A DNA stretch of 64,000 bases from Acheta domesticus (Eukaryota > Arthropoda > Insecta > Orthoptera > Gryllidae). Position numbers and translations under genes: made by a program. Of the stretch, positions 23,513 through 35,189 are shown piece after piece. A model generated the notes under the pieces. It was not told where the DNA came from and ran no database searches. It was given only the letters and a program-made list of their open reading frames with translations. The first letter of the stretch is position 1. Each line of letters starts with the position of its first letter. The DNA lies in contig JAHLJT010000631.1 in the NCBI GenBank assembly GCA_031308135.1, positions 190,668,955-190,732,954 on the forward strand, given 5' to 3'.

Positions 23513-25080
23513 AGCTACCTTGTGTAATTTCAGTGTTTTACTTACATACAATGAAATATTTATATATTTCTGAACAAATATACTTTTGTAAATATTGCAT
23601 GTCAAACGTTAGTTAATAAAAATTATTACAAAAACACTATTTCATCAACAACTAACATTTGATTCGTTAAACCCTTCGGTGTGATACTGTATTTGCAAGC
23701 CGAAAAAACTGAGATCGAATTACCGTCTCAATCAAAATTATAAATTTAATTTTATTTTATTATTCTATATAAAGTCTGTATGTATTAAATCATATAATTA
23801 TATTCAACTTGGTCTAATATATTTAATAAGTCTGTTTCAAGAATATATTGGACCAAGTTGAATAACTTATTTAATTTTATTTGTGTTTGCATCTAAACCC
23901 CAGAAGAAAGGCGTTATTGGTGTTAGTGTAAGCATCTTCGCGCAAATACCGGTACACTAGCTGTCTAATGAACGAATGTGATAAATTCGAGCCAGCCAAT
24001 GCCGGATTTCTTAAGCTAAATATTCTTAAGCCGATAAAAAACTACAAAACAAACGGAGCAATAACTCGGAAAATCAAATTCTTACTAACGTATACACCAA
24101 ACCCAGTATTTGGCCTAAATCTTAACAACTAGAAATAGACGATTCTCACAATTTACTTTTTATCAAACAATATGCAAAGAGCAAACATCGTTAATCTCAA
24201 TATTAATTACATTTACCTTTACATCCGTTGACGTTTCCTTTCATGTAGAATGCGTGTATGAACGGAAGTAAAACAGCCTCTTCCTTACGGTAATTTATAG
24301 GAGGAAAATGAAAATGTTGGCTCACGCGACAGATGTCCATAGATTCTTGGCTGTTCGGGAGACATCGCCCAAGGAAACATTTTCCAACGTCATATTGCCA
24401 ACTTCCTTACGGAGAAAACGCCTTTTTCGAATAGCACAGGCATGTGCGCTATTAATATTCTATTATTTTCTTTCTCACCATAACATTCGCATCTTTTGCC
24501 CTGGAAAATATGCTTCACCCTGAGAAAGGACGCAGCATGATGGCCGAAACCACAATGCAATAACATGGGTGAGCTGCACCGGCGTGCGTACCAATTTTTT
24601 TCGTTCTGCGCAGCACCAGATACGTCACGAACCACGTGATCACAACATGAGCAATTTGTTTGACAAGCCAGGGCAGACACTGCCGCCATGTAGATGGCAA
24701 GCGAGATATGTTGAGAAACATTTTGAAAGCGGGGTAAAGTGACAATTTTCAACGGTGACCAACCAATAATAACATGAAGGTCTCGTTGAAACAAAAGACA
24801 CAATGTCTAAAAAATGCTTCGTATGTCAGTTTCATTGGCTTGTAACAAAGTGATAATTGTTTGGTATCTGGCTGGAATTTAATATTTCTGCTAATATTGT
24901 GAAGCAAACTGGTCCATGAAGCTCATTGACTGAACCTGGATAGGCTGCGCACCGGCTCACCTCTGTCATTGCATCATGGCAGAATCCTCAATTGTGACAT
25001 GAATTGTCTCTGCGAAGCGTAAGAGTCCACTGTATTGGAGGCCAACAGCAATTCCTGCCATTGCGATTTTTGAGGCATTT
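23513..25080. other. AT-rich, no gene seen
   Basis: Holds the hairpin at 23801-23864. The 137-residue minus-strand frame at 24390-24803 has no recognisable domain. Confidence 0.4.
23801..23864. repeat. 23-bp-arm hairpin
   Basis: TATTCAACTTGGTCTAATAT... (23801-23823) pairs with 23842-23864 with one mismatch and an 18-nt loop. The length resembles a pre-miRNA stem, but it is very AT-rich and could equally be a small relic of terminal inverted repeats. Confidence 0.6.
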
Positions 25081-25410
25081 TGTTGACGCTGACTGTGGGT
25101 GCCGTTTCTGAACGAAAGTCACGTGAACCCAGCGACACGATGAGACTTCTCGTCGGGGAGCACGTTCAACTGTCCCTCTGGAAGTGGCCCCTGCTGGCGC
25201 GACCTATCTCAGCTTGTAGACGATAGTGCGTGCTGCTCGACGCGGAACTTCTCTGGGGACCCCACTGGAGGCGCTAGCGGGCGCCCTCCGAGCGGCCGTT
25301 GGCAGAGGGCGTGCTCCACGACGTGCCCCCACCCCTAATAATCCTCTCGCCGGCCAGGAGCACGGGAGCGAACCTCTTTCTCAAAGAGAGCACAACGTTT
25401 AGGATAGTGT
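25080..25410. other. GC-rich patch, unassigned
   Basis: About 330 bp of GC-rich sequence just before a SINE. No frame, tRNA or repeat family is recognised. Confidence 0.35.
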
Positions 25411-25532
25411 TTCCCTGGGCGAAAACTGTGAACGCTGCCATCGCTACGTAAGGTATTTATTGTTTTCGGGAACATTAACCTCTTAGAGTGTTAGTTTCGT
25501 AAGTGAGGTGCATGTTATATCAAGAGTGGTGA

Positions 25533-26035
25533 CACCGGAAGAGGTGGCTCAAATCCAACTGATATAACTGTAGAGCCTCTGACTGGCAAGTCCGGGGCTC
25601 GAGTCCCGACAATGGCAGGATTTCGACACTAGCTATTTAGGCTGTCTGGAAGGAGAATTCTAGCCGCTGACTTGCTCTGACGGTAGTTTTCCGTGGTCCC
25701 TCCGATCAACACCAGGCTAATGCCGGAGCAGTACCCTAGCAAACGGGTCACGGACAGCGTGCGATCTTTCCTTCGCATTCCTGGTCCTATCCTCAACACT
25801 TACTTACATGCGCTACACTACCACACATACTGGGAGACCGGCTGGGGCGGGCCCGCTGGTGGGAATACTTGGTCGGGAAATACCCCGCTAGCCGAGAAGT
25901 AAGTCGACGCAGGATCTCACCATCTAGCGGGGAAGTATCACCGCCATCTCCGAGGAAAAATTGGCACTTACTACACTTACGGGAATAATTACTTAACATT
26001 TGACGCGGCTGGAATCTATAATCAATCATTCAATT
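25533..26035 (+). mobile_element. tRNA-derived SINE, copy 1
   Basis: The head GGTGGCTCAAATCC resembles a tRNA A box, and GGGCTCGAGTCCCGAC near 25593 a B box. The body continues TGGCAGGATTTCGACACTAG, ATCAACACCAGGCTAATGCC and CACCGCCATCTCC, shared in order with 54.5-55.0 and 63.2-63.9 kb. It has no coding capacity. Pol III transcription and LINE-driven mobility are inferred from family knowledge. Confidence 0.7.
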
Positions 26036-26080
26036 AACCTTAATAGATTTATTATAAATTAAGATAAGCTGTACCTGACG

Positions 26081-26114
26081 AAGCAGACACATGTGTCTGT
26101 GAAACGTTAGCCAT
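26081..26114 (+). ncRNA. hammerhead-ribozyme-like core
   Basis: CTGACGA (26081-26087) is followed by the perfect stem CAGACACATGTGTCTG (26090-26105), then GAAACGTTAGC. The two conserved hammerhead boxes (CUGANGA and GAAA) therefore flank a stable stem II. Stem I and the cleavage triplet are not clear by eye. Minimal hammerheads of this look are known in Penelope-like retroelements. The motif sits just after a SINE. Confidence 0.4.
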
Positions 26115-26537
26115 GTAAAGTAATAAACAAATTTTACGAATTTACCTCTAATTAATAGAGACTATAAACCAAAAATAATATATCTAGAATAGTCGATCAG
26201 AAACATTGTATGTATTTCTTATATGCAGAAGTCAGTGTATTTCGTTATTCACAAAAATCGGTGGTGGAGAGCTACTTCGCAGAAAGAAGTTGCTCGGGTC
26301 GAGAAACTTTTAGTGCTGATCCGAAGCAATTATAAGATAAATGTTTCTTCAACATTACTAAGTATCTTGGGAAAATTGAATTGTTTACTCAATCAATGTG
26401 GCATAAAGGGAGCAGTTCAAGCTGACGTGATATTCGAGCCGGGCAAAGAGCCATACAAAGAAAATAAAATTTTCCAAAAATCTTACGATAAACACATTCT
26501 CTTCAGAAAATTTTGACCTACAAAATGTAGCTCTTAA
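26115..26537. other. AT-rich, no gene seen
   Basis: Nothing recognised between the hammerhead-like motif and the next transposon. Confidence 0.4.
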
Positions 26538-29111
26538 GAAAGGGTCCCCCCCGATAAGATGGTAAAAAGTTTCCCTCAACCAAATTACATATGAATGGTT
26601 ACACTATAATTTTGACATAAAAAAATAATATTTTGAAAGGTTTCTTAGCCTCCGTCCTACCACCCACACCCCTATACAGCCAAAAACGTGATTTTTTAAT
26701 TTCAATTTTTTCGACAACTGAACACTATTTTATCAGACTGAAAAAAATATGATTAATAGGAACACAACTTGGACTATCAGAAAAATATTTTTCAATATTT
26801 TCTCAGGCCCAAATTCGAACACAAAAAATATATTTCGAAAAAAAAATATTAAGAAATATTTTTTACTGTGTCTTAGAAGCCTGAAAACAGGCTCGAAAAA
26901 AATGTCAAAGGTTCCTCTTCACACACAAATTGTTGTGTATTTTTTCACATTTTTCCGATTACTGGGCTGCAGTTAAAAAAATAAAAACCATTTTCCCGCC
27001 TTTAAAGCACCTGGACTTTCAATATACTTTGAAACTGACTGCAACGGTTCTCTGCATTTATTTTAGTGTTTATTATACATTTGTATACATTGCTGTATCA
27101 CCCAATAAAGTTTTGATTTTGGAATATACTTATGAAGTATCATTTTTAAAGCTTTCTAATCCTTTGTATGAGAATATCATACGCTAATGAAAGATAATAG
27201 TGTTTGGCAGTTTATTAAATAATAATTCCGTCATATTTGAGGGATAATTGGGGGACATGTGAAAAATCAAGGGGAAGAGGTTAAACCCAGATTTACAAGA
27301 ACTGTTTTTACTTGTCTTAGAAACACAGACACTGGCACGAAAATAATCTTCAAACTTCATCTCAGAATGCTTGTGAATTTTTTTCATACTTTTTAATAGC
27401 TGGGTCATAGTTTTTAAAAAAAAACTAAGACATTTGTAGTCAACCACTTGGCAGTTCGGCAGTTGCCGCGTCCTAAGCACGTGCGACCTTGCTTGAAGAG
27501 GAAGGCCACAGAATAGCAGCTAAAACGTTGACAACTGAGCCTAGAACGCGGCGCCTCCCGGACAGATAAATAGTAACGCATTGGTTGCGGAAGCCTGTGG
27601 TCTCACGTCTGTAGATTGTTTCAGACTAGAGAAAAAGTTGTATTTTCCTTTACCTAAGTATTGTTCTTGTATACGTATAAATATGGAGACACTCGTACAA
27701 TCTGTACACGTGCGAAAACTTTGCACTTTGTAAATAATAATGTACGAAAATTTAAAATTGATTTGATGTAGCACCCAACTGCAAACGCTCATCCCCCGAG
27801 AAGTAGTTTACGGCATTATAGACCCGGTACTGTGCGAGAGAATTCATTCCAATATTGCTGAGTGTTGAGATAAAAATTCGCAGAAAATAAAATAGTCCCG
27901 TTAATTTTATCGTGAGAGATAATGTCAGTATTTTCCTTCAATTTAATTTTACATTGATATTGGCTTCTCTTTCTGTCCATCTGTGCTACGAAAAAGCGCA
28001 CCTAAAAGAACTAATATGGAAAATTGTAAAATGGGATGATCATGAAAGTTGTATTTTGAAAAATACATCCCAACAATATAATCGGGGCCTAATATGTTCC
28101 CCTTCACTTCCCCACTGTCCCCATCTATCCTGCACACGAAATGTCCTTATCATTTCCCCATTTGTCATCTACCCGTCACCAAAAATGTGTGTTTAATTTA
28201 CTTGTTCTCAAAAAACAGTCGTGTCCCCATGAGACAAGCAAACCTGGTTAAAAGGCCTAGGAAGCATCGCTTCCGAGTTATTTACCATTATAATGTGTGT
28301 TTGCAAGAATCTTTTTTGTATAGTCATAATCTGCAAACTTCTTTTTTTCTTCTAAAATCTGTTTGATGTAGGATGGGTGTAATTCTTTATCCACCAGTAT
28401 CACACTTACAAGGTCTTGTGTCGATTGTTTCTTATAAATTGCCAAAAACTATCGTCTTTCCGTAGCATACGATTACTTATGCAAACGATTAGAAAGCTTT
28501 AAAAATGATACTTTGTAAGTATATCCAAAAATCAAAACTTTATTGGGTGATACAGCAATGTATACAAATGTATAATAAAACATAAAAAAATAAATGCAGA
28601 GAACCGTTGCAGTCAGTTTCAAAGTATATTGAAAGTCCAGGTGTTTAAAGCGGGAAAATGGTTTTTATTTTTTTAACTGCAGCCCAGTAATCGAAAAAAT
28701 GTGAAAAAATACACAACAATTTGTGTGTGAAGAGAAACCTTTGACATTTTTTTCGAGCCTGTTCCAGGCTTCTAAGACACAGTAAAAATATTTCTTAATA
28801 TTTTTTTTCGAAAAATATTTTTTTGTGTTCGAATTTGGGCCTGAAAAAATATTGAAAAATATTTTTCTGATAGTCCAAGTTGTGTTCTTATTAATCATAT
28901 TTTTTCAGTCTGGTAAAATAGTGTTCAGTTGTCGAAAAAAATTGAAATTAAAAAATCACGTTTTTGGCTGTATAGGGGTGTGGGTGGGTAGGACGGAGGC
29001 TAAGAAACCTTTCAAAAATATTATTTTTATGTTAGAATATAGTGTAACCACTCATATGTAATTTGGTTGAGGGAACTTTTTACCATCTTATCGGGGGGGG
29101 GGACCCTTTGC
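26538..29111. mobile_element. TTAA-flanked element with long inverted arms, 2574 bp
   Basis: Flanked by TTAA at 26534-26537 and 29112-29115. The left end GAAAGGGTCCCCCC mirrors the right end GCAAAGGGTCCCCCC read in reverse. Homology of the arms extends about 680 bp inward (26538-27215 against 29111-28432), with matching blocks around CCTCCGTCCTACCACCCACA, TTGGACTATCAGAAAAATAT and CCCAATAAAGTTTTGAT. The middle (27216-28431) is unique and has no transposase. TTAA duplication is typical of piggyBac-type elements, so a non-autonomous member of that group is the best guess. Confidence 0.75.
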
Positions 29112-29115
29112 TTAA

Positions 29116-30380
29116 AACACGGGGAGCTGATGTCAGATTAGAGCTGAGTGTAGTTTTCTCTAGTTATGTTTCATTGATATCAATTTTCTGATATCTGAAA
29201 TTTTAGATCGGCATTACCAAAATTAGAGACAAGTATATTTACTGCATTTACCCCCAACAACCACAAGAAAAATAACTACAAATTCGTACAAAGAGAAAAA
29301 TAAATGAGTTACTGATAAATGTTAGAAATTAGAATTATTTACTGCAATTCTGAAACGCCTTTATAATAAAAAATAGCAATATCAGGAATTTTAAATAAAG
29401 TAAAAGATGCAAATACATTGGCAAAGTCTTTCATTCTATGACGTAATTATTATAAAGTTTTTGTTCAACAAATTAGAAAATAAAAAAGTAGCTTATCCAT
29501 TATCATTTAAAATATAAGTTTCTGCAAGCATACGGTGTACTCACTATAAAAGTTGTATTGTAAACTGCAGGGTATGCTTATTTCTTGCTTTTCTTCAAAG
29601 GATATAATGTACTATCGAGAGTAAGTGCACTTAAAATATTATTTGCAGAAAAGAGGAGGAAAAACACAGCAAACAGATAGTTTTGTATATATTCTTTTGA
29701 TGTATTAAGTTAACCTTGCAACGAGTTTTAAATGTGTTGATTTAGAAATCTAATTCATTAACGTTTATAAGTTTTGAAGACTTAAAACTCATAAGATTTT
29801 AATTGAATTTAATTGCCAGTTCATTCAATTTAATTGTCATTGAAATGCCAATCAATTCGTAACAATATTTCGAGAACAAGTTATAATTTTAGCTTTATCG
29901 ACATGTTTGATAATTATCGCTCCTCCGGTAGACATCATCGACGTAACTCCAACATCATACACATTTTGCCTTTGATCTGCGCCTTCCGATGGATCCCAAA
30001 GGGACTGCTCTCCTTTAGGCGATACGATTCGAACGGAATCAATTTGCTTTTAAGCAGCCGTTTCATATTATAACTAAGCCGGCAGTCAAATCCGCTTGTT
30101 TCACAGCAGGGTGCATAAGAACAATGGATAACTGATGTGAGAGACCAGAGTGCAATGAACGTAAATTGTAGTAACGATTTGAAAACTGCGACAATTCACT
30201 TTATCACTTTCTTTTGGACTACAAGGTCATTACACAAAAGTGTGATGTATAACAGTCAATTGAATTACAGTCTTTTTTATGCATTTGCAACTAATCATAA
30301 TATTTATGTCATTTTTATTTATTTTCTTTTTCCTTTCCGTCTTCATCGTGTTTTGCGGCCATTACCTTTCTTCAAGAGGA
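29116..30380. other. AT-rich, no gene seen
   Basis: No repeat or gene is recognised. The 119-residue frame starting at 30137 runs into the GC-rich block and lacks motifs. Confidence 0.4.
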
Positions 30381-30389
30381 ATTCCTTCT

Positions 30390-30915
30390 GCGAGAATTTC
30401 GCTCGGCCACTCTGGTATTTGCCGTCTGGCCGTCCTTGCTCCGCCTGTCACAGAGCCACCGCCCCCTTCCACGGGCAGTGTTTCGCTGGAACTTAGCCTG
30501 CTTCCCGTCCCACTCGGCGGGCGCATGACCTCCCCGGCCCTCCCCGCCCCTTGCAGAGCGGAGGAGGCGAAGGGACAGAAGGCCCCGCGATGAAGACGCC
30601 CCGCGGAGCCGCGAACGCGCCGCGCGCTCAACTCCGCAGACACCGCGCCAGCCGGAAGTCCCCTCGGAGACGGGACAAGCGGTCATTCCCCCTTTCCTCG
30701 CTCGGGGAGCTGCGCTGCGAGGCGGGGCTTTGAAGGAGGGCCCTTGCTGCCTCGCCGCCACCGCCGTGGACCCCCGCCGTCCTCTTCGCCCTGTCGCCCC
30801 CGTTAACCCCCGCCGTCCGCCGCCACCTACGCCGCCCACGCCACTCTCCGCCATGTCCTCCCCGTCGGCCCCGCTGCTCGCGCCCCCCACGCCTCTCCGT
30901 TGCCCTCACCGCCCC

Positions 30916-30946
<31 letters not shown>

Positions 30947-31010
30947 ACCCTCACCGCCCTCGCCGTCCTCGCCGATACTGACGCCCTCACCACTCCCCAT
31001 CGTCCTCCAC
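30390..31010. other. GC-rich, CpG-rich block with pseudo-ORFs
   Basis: Overlapping open frames on both strands (up to 172 residues) consist of Arg, Ala, Gly and Pro runs, which GC-rich DNA yields by chance. No domain is visible. A CpG-island promoter is possible, but no adjoining gene is recognised. Confidence 0.4.
30902..30975. repeat. 9-bp minisatellite, CCCTCGCCG-type
   Basis: About eight imperfect units of GCCCTCGCC / GCCCTCACC in tandem. Confidence 0.8.
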
Positions 31011-31228
31011 GCTGTTCAACTTTCGCCTCTGTGTCTCGGGATTCGAATCCCAGACTCTTCATCTGGAATTTGTGACGCACAATTCCGGTTTCGCGGAAGA
31101 TTTTCTCAGGTTTCCTGCGTCTTATTCCGTCTTTACCGTATCATTACTCAAGTTATATCACTCATCACCAAGCAATACAACGACTCCAAATAGGACCGGA
31201 AAATATCTGGGAACTGAGAGATAGGTTA

Positions 31229-31230
<2 letters not shown>

Positions 31231-31275
<45 letters not shown>
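31231..31275. repeat. (TTA)15 microsatellite
   Basis: A perfect trinucleotide run. Confidence 0.95.
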
Positions 31276-31276
<1 letters not shown>

Positions 31277-31284
31277 ATATTATT

Positions 31285-31370
31285 GCCCCTCGGGTTTGCT
31301 CATGACCCAACATACTAGCTTTCTGTGGTACCATCCCGAGTTCGATTCCCGGTCTGAGTTGAATTTAATT
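31285..31370 (+). repeat. tRNA-like SINE head fragment
   Basis: Contains a good B box, GAGTTCGATTCCCGG, about 40 bp after TTTGCTCATGACCC, which could be a worn A box. It resembles the fragment at 46090-46170. It does not fold as a full tRNA, so I treat it as a SINE relic. Confidence 0.4.
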
Positions 31371-31375
31371 TATAC

Positions 31376-32001
31376 GTTAGTTGTGTAACGTTAATTACCC
31401 TTTAAATTTTGTTGACATTTGAGTTTATTGTATTTCGCAACAATTCTGATTCCGTCGCTGTCCTTACCTTACCGCAATTATCGCCACCTCACTCTGTCAC
31501 ATCACATCGTGTACGGCCACATACATTTCATACACATTTTCACGTATACTTTTCCTACACACGAGTAGTTAGTTACAGTCCCTGCATTCATATGTGTACT
31601 GCCTTTGTCAAATCCAGACTTTCTCGAAACGCTCTTACGGCATTTCCCTCATTAAATAGCCAAATTCTTCCCAGTTCCTTACTCAATGTCCAAGTGCTGT
31701 ATCTACAGCTAGTGCCTTCCAGAAACGGTTTGTTTTTACACATACAATCAGAAATATTTGATGAAAATAGCAGGTTTTTGGTTATAATGAGAATTAAAAC
31801 GGGTCTTTTCTTCAAAATTTTGAAATCGATTTTTTACGTGTTTACGCGAGCTCTCCGAGAACGTGAAGAGATGCGCTAGAAGATCAAAAACTCATTTTTC
31901 GGTGTGAGGAAAGGGTTTTAGTATGTGAAGAAACACCAGAGGGAGGTGGTATCAGAGTGGGTGGCAGTGGCGGCTGAAATTGAGTAGTGAGATATTACAA
32001 G
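31376..32001. other. no gene seen
   Basis: The 156-residue plus-strand frame at 31409-31879 has no recognisable domain or clear codon bias, and I do not call it. Confidence 0.35.
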
Positions 32002-32331
32002 TACAGTAGAACTCCAATTATCCGAATTAATGGGGACCGGGACCCATTCGGATAATCAAATATTCGGATAATCGGATTTTTTTTTAAAAAATTGCCATTG
32101 GAGAGAATAAAAGCTACGTTTGATATTGCACTATTTTTTTATTGAATTAAATGAAAGAAACATGAAATTTTCACATGTTTTAAATATAATAAAATGTACT
32201 TATGTACAAGTTTAGAAATAAAAATCATTGTTTTTTAAACATCTCCGTTAATGTAAGCTGTTTTGCGGTCTTCAACCGTTTTCGGGCAGCCAGGTCACGC
32301 ATTCGCTTGACGGTGAGCAGGTTGCAAGTGG

Positions 32332-33835
32332 TCACACTCGGGCTGACGCTCCATTCACTTCAAAGCAGTCTCCGAGGCCGGCAAATGCTTCACTAGCTGA
32401 TGGTCCAGCGTCTACTTCAACATCAGCAGAAAGTTCTTCTTCCACTTCCACTTCAACATCTTCTCTCACACTTACAACAATTTCATCGTCATTGAGAATT
32501 TGAAAACCAGGGTCAGACGTGTCACAAGCCATCCACTCTCCTACATCTTCAGCACTTACTTCTGTACAACCAGGAATTTTTACAATCATGTTTCTTATTT
32601 CCTCTAGTGACAACGCATCTTCATCATCATCCTCTCCATATTCTTGTTTCTCATTTTCTTCAGATTCTTTTTTTTTTGTTCTTCTCAGACGGTAGGCCTT
32701 TCAGTTTATTCCACGCACGTCTTAGCGTCACTGCCGTAACCAAACTCCAAGCTTCCGCTACCATGTAACAGCAGTCCTTTAAATTTATTTTGCTATGATT
32801 TGCCAAAACCAATTCTTCACCTTCAGTTTCTGTAATGGCGCTTCATTGTTTCAATAACAGACTGGTCCATGGGTTGCAGCAAACTTGTAACATTGGGAGG
32901 CAAAAACGTCGTTTTAAACTGCCCATTCTCTCTTTCCAACAGTTCTGCTGTAGGATGAGTGGGTGCGTTATCAACAATTAAAAGCACCTTACTGCCTTCT
33001 TTTCCCACCGATTTTTGGTGCTTTTTCACTTCAGGAATAAACACTTCATCATACCATTCGGTAAACAAAGCTGCAGTCATCCAGGCCTTGGGTTGACTTT
33101 TGTAGAAGAGTGGAAGTTTTTTTACGTTTTAAATGCTCTTGGATTTCTTGATTTTCCTATCAAAAGAAGTGGCAGTTTATGATTTCCAGTGGAGTTGGCA
33201 CAGTTAAGCACTGTAACACGTTCTTTACTGACCTTATGTCCAGGGGCACTAGATTCCCTTTTAGAAGCCAAAGTGGTTTTTTGGTAATGCTTTCCAAACA
33301 AGGCCAGATTCATCGGCATATAAACAAACTCCGGATCATAGGATTCTGATGCAGTTTTTAAATTTTTCAATAAAATTTTCAGCAGCTGCAGAGTCTGCTG
33401 AAAGCTTCTCACCAGCCAAATCTAACTCGCGTACACCATGCCTGAATTTAAAATTCCTTAGCCAGCCGTTACTAGCCTTAAAAGATGAATAACCAAGCTT
33501 TTCTGCTAAGATTTTGGCTTTTTCACAAAGGATTGGACCTGAAATCGGATTTCCCATAGAACGTTGCTGCAAAAAACCATTTAAAACACGGCATCTTCCA
33601 AATTTTTGTTGGTTGCTGTCTTCATTGTTTTCCTGGAGGAACTTCCATCTTCATTTTCAAGCACCGAAACAAAGTTTAAAAGTGTTGACTTACTGTTTTT
33701 AATGTGAGAAATTGTTGCTTGTCCAACACCATAAATCTCAGACAACTTCTTACCCGTTACACCTTTATCGAGTTGCTCTATAATTTTCAGTTTGTCCGCT
33801 AACGATAGCACAACACGTTTTCTTTTCGAAGCCAT
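32332..33835 (-). pseudogene. Tigger transposase, frameshifted
   Basis: Starts MASKRKRVVLSLADKLKIIE at 33835, an N-terminal helix-turn-helix (IYGVGQATISHIKNSK). Next come the CENP-B-type second DNA-binding half (ILCEKAKILAEKL, FKASNGWLRNFKFRHGV) and the catalytic DDE core: KVSKERVTVLNCANSTGNHK, LLIVDNAPTHP (second Asp) and PPNVTSLLQPMDQSVIE (third Asp). An acidic C-terminal tail (VEVEEELSADVEV) follows, ending at 32332. At least four breaks split the frame (around LEDAVF, before the DDE core, before MTAALFTEWYDE and after KRHYRN). The family is CENP-B/Tigger/jerky-like. A non-functional copy. Confidence 0.85.
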
Positions 33836-33977
33836 GGTATAAAAACAATACAGTATTGTACACGCACAAACAAAAGTAAGCCGTAGCGAAAGAGTAGCGT
33901 CCTCGAGCAAGGTCAATAGCACACTGGCTAATCAAAACAAACAATGACAGGTGCGCCGTGACTGCAATGCGCCGGAA

Positions 33978-34056
33978 CTTGTCTTAACTTGCCGTTGTGC
34001 CTACACTGACTTCGCGGGGGGAAGTCAGTGTAGGCACAACGGCAAGTTAAGACAAG
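33978..34056. repeat. perfect 36-bp inverted repeat in Tigger B
   Basis: 33978-34013 is the exact reverse complement of 34021-34056, with a 7-nt loop GCGGGGG. It lies between the transposase start and the element end. Confidence 0.95.
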
Positions 34057-34199
34057 TCAAGTCAAGACTTGACGCGCAAACACTGGCTTCGCGGGGGGAA
34101 GAATAATAGCGCACTTAGACTTTTTTTGGACATTATTTTGTGATTCGGATAATCGGCGATTCGGATAGTCGGAGTTCGGATAATTGGAGTTCTACTGTA

Positions 34200-35181
34200 T
34201 AAGAAGATTGCGTTCGCAGAAATTGGTCGCTTAAGTTAGAGGTTGTCCAAACCTTGAGTAGTTAAAGATTTCTCTTAACCATAATCTCAGCACGCGTTAG
34301 GAAAAGTGTTTTAAAATATCAATGAAGTTATTTCAAGATAACATAAAAAATTAATGGAAAAGTAATTGCCGGATACAGTTGATGTTGCATTAAAAGGGTA
34401 GCTCCGTAGTCGTTTCTTTTAAGTAGCAGGCAAGAGGAACACAAACGGAACATTCTGGCACTAAACGTACAAAGGAATGTTTTTATTATTAATATTATGT
34501 AATATTCTCAGTTCCCTATTCTTTGTACACACCTCAAAATATTAAATAACAGATGGATAGGTTACGGTTGATGACGCCATTGATCAACGATCGCTTGAGT
34601 GGCAAGTGGGACAAGCGAAACCCCAGAAAATCTGCCTTCAAATTCTCTTAGAAGATCACAAAATTCTCATTAAGAACATGAAAAATGGACGCTCCGTCTA
34701 GAGAGTTTGAGCTTATCGTTACTGTTGTGACGCCGCGTCCCCGCCGGATAGCAGTCTGGCGGACACCCTCCACGGCCCTGCCCAATGAGAAGGGAGTGGA
34801 GGGTGGCAGGGTGTCCCTCGTGTGGGGGAATTCTTAGACACCCAACACACCTCTGGGCCTTGCAACTCTCCATCAAAACCGGGGACAAAGCTTGAGGGTG
34901 CTACTATAGGAGGCGCTAGTGTCGCCGAGGTTAGGCTCGCAAACTTTTGCTAATAAAAATTGGCTAATTTGTGAGAAATACGAAATGTTTCTTCTAAATG
35001 TAAAATTATTCGTAATAAACGCATATAACAAATCGCTGAAGAAAGCGCGAACATCGATGCTAGCTTTTGTAGCATTACGCGCCTGCCTGCGTCTCGCGAA
35101 CCTTCGCAGCAACCACGCACGCAGCCGTTCGTATTTTAGTTCCAGTTTGAAGGTGCTGCAGGAGAGCGCGCCATTGTAATG
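34200..35181. other. intergenic, no gene seen
   Basis: Includes a GC-richer patch at 34720-34870. No domain is visible in the 125-residue minus-strand frame at 34873-35250, which runs into the hAT-type element. Confidence 0.4.
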
Positions 35182-35189
35182 GTCTCCAC

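Larger units (their letters stand above)
32004..34197 (-). mobile_element. Tigger-type (pogo) transposon B, 2194 bp
   Basis: Both ends read CAGTAGAACTCCAATTATCC inward and are flanked by TA (32002-32003 and 34198-34199). Repeated TCGGATAATCG-type words occur within each subterminal region. Inside is a decayed transposase on the minus strand, and at the promoter side a perfect 36-bp hairpin. It belongs to the Tc1/mariner superfamily, pogo/Tigger group. It differs from element A in termini and protein, so the two are separate families. Confidence 0.9.

Noticed and set aside
30362..31193. Arg/Ala/Pro-rich frames up to 172 residues
   Set aside because: GC-rich, CpG-rich DNA lacks stop codons by chance; both strands are open and no domain is visible.
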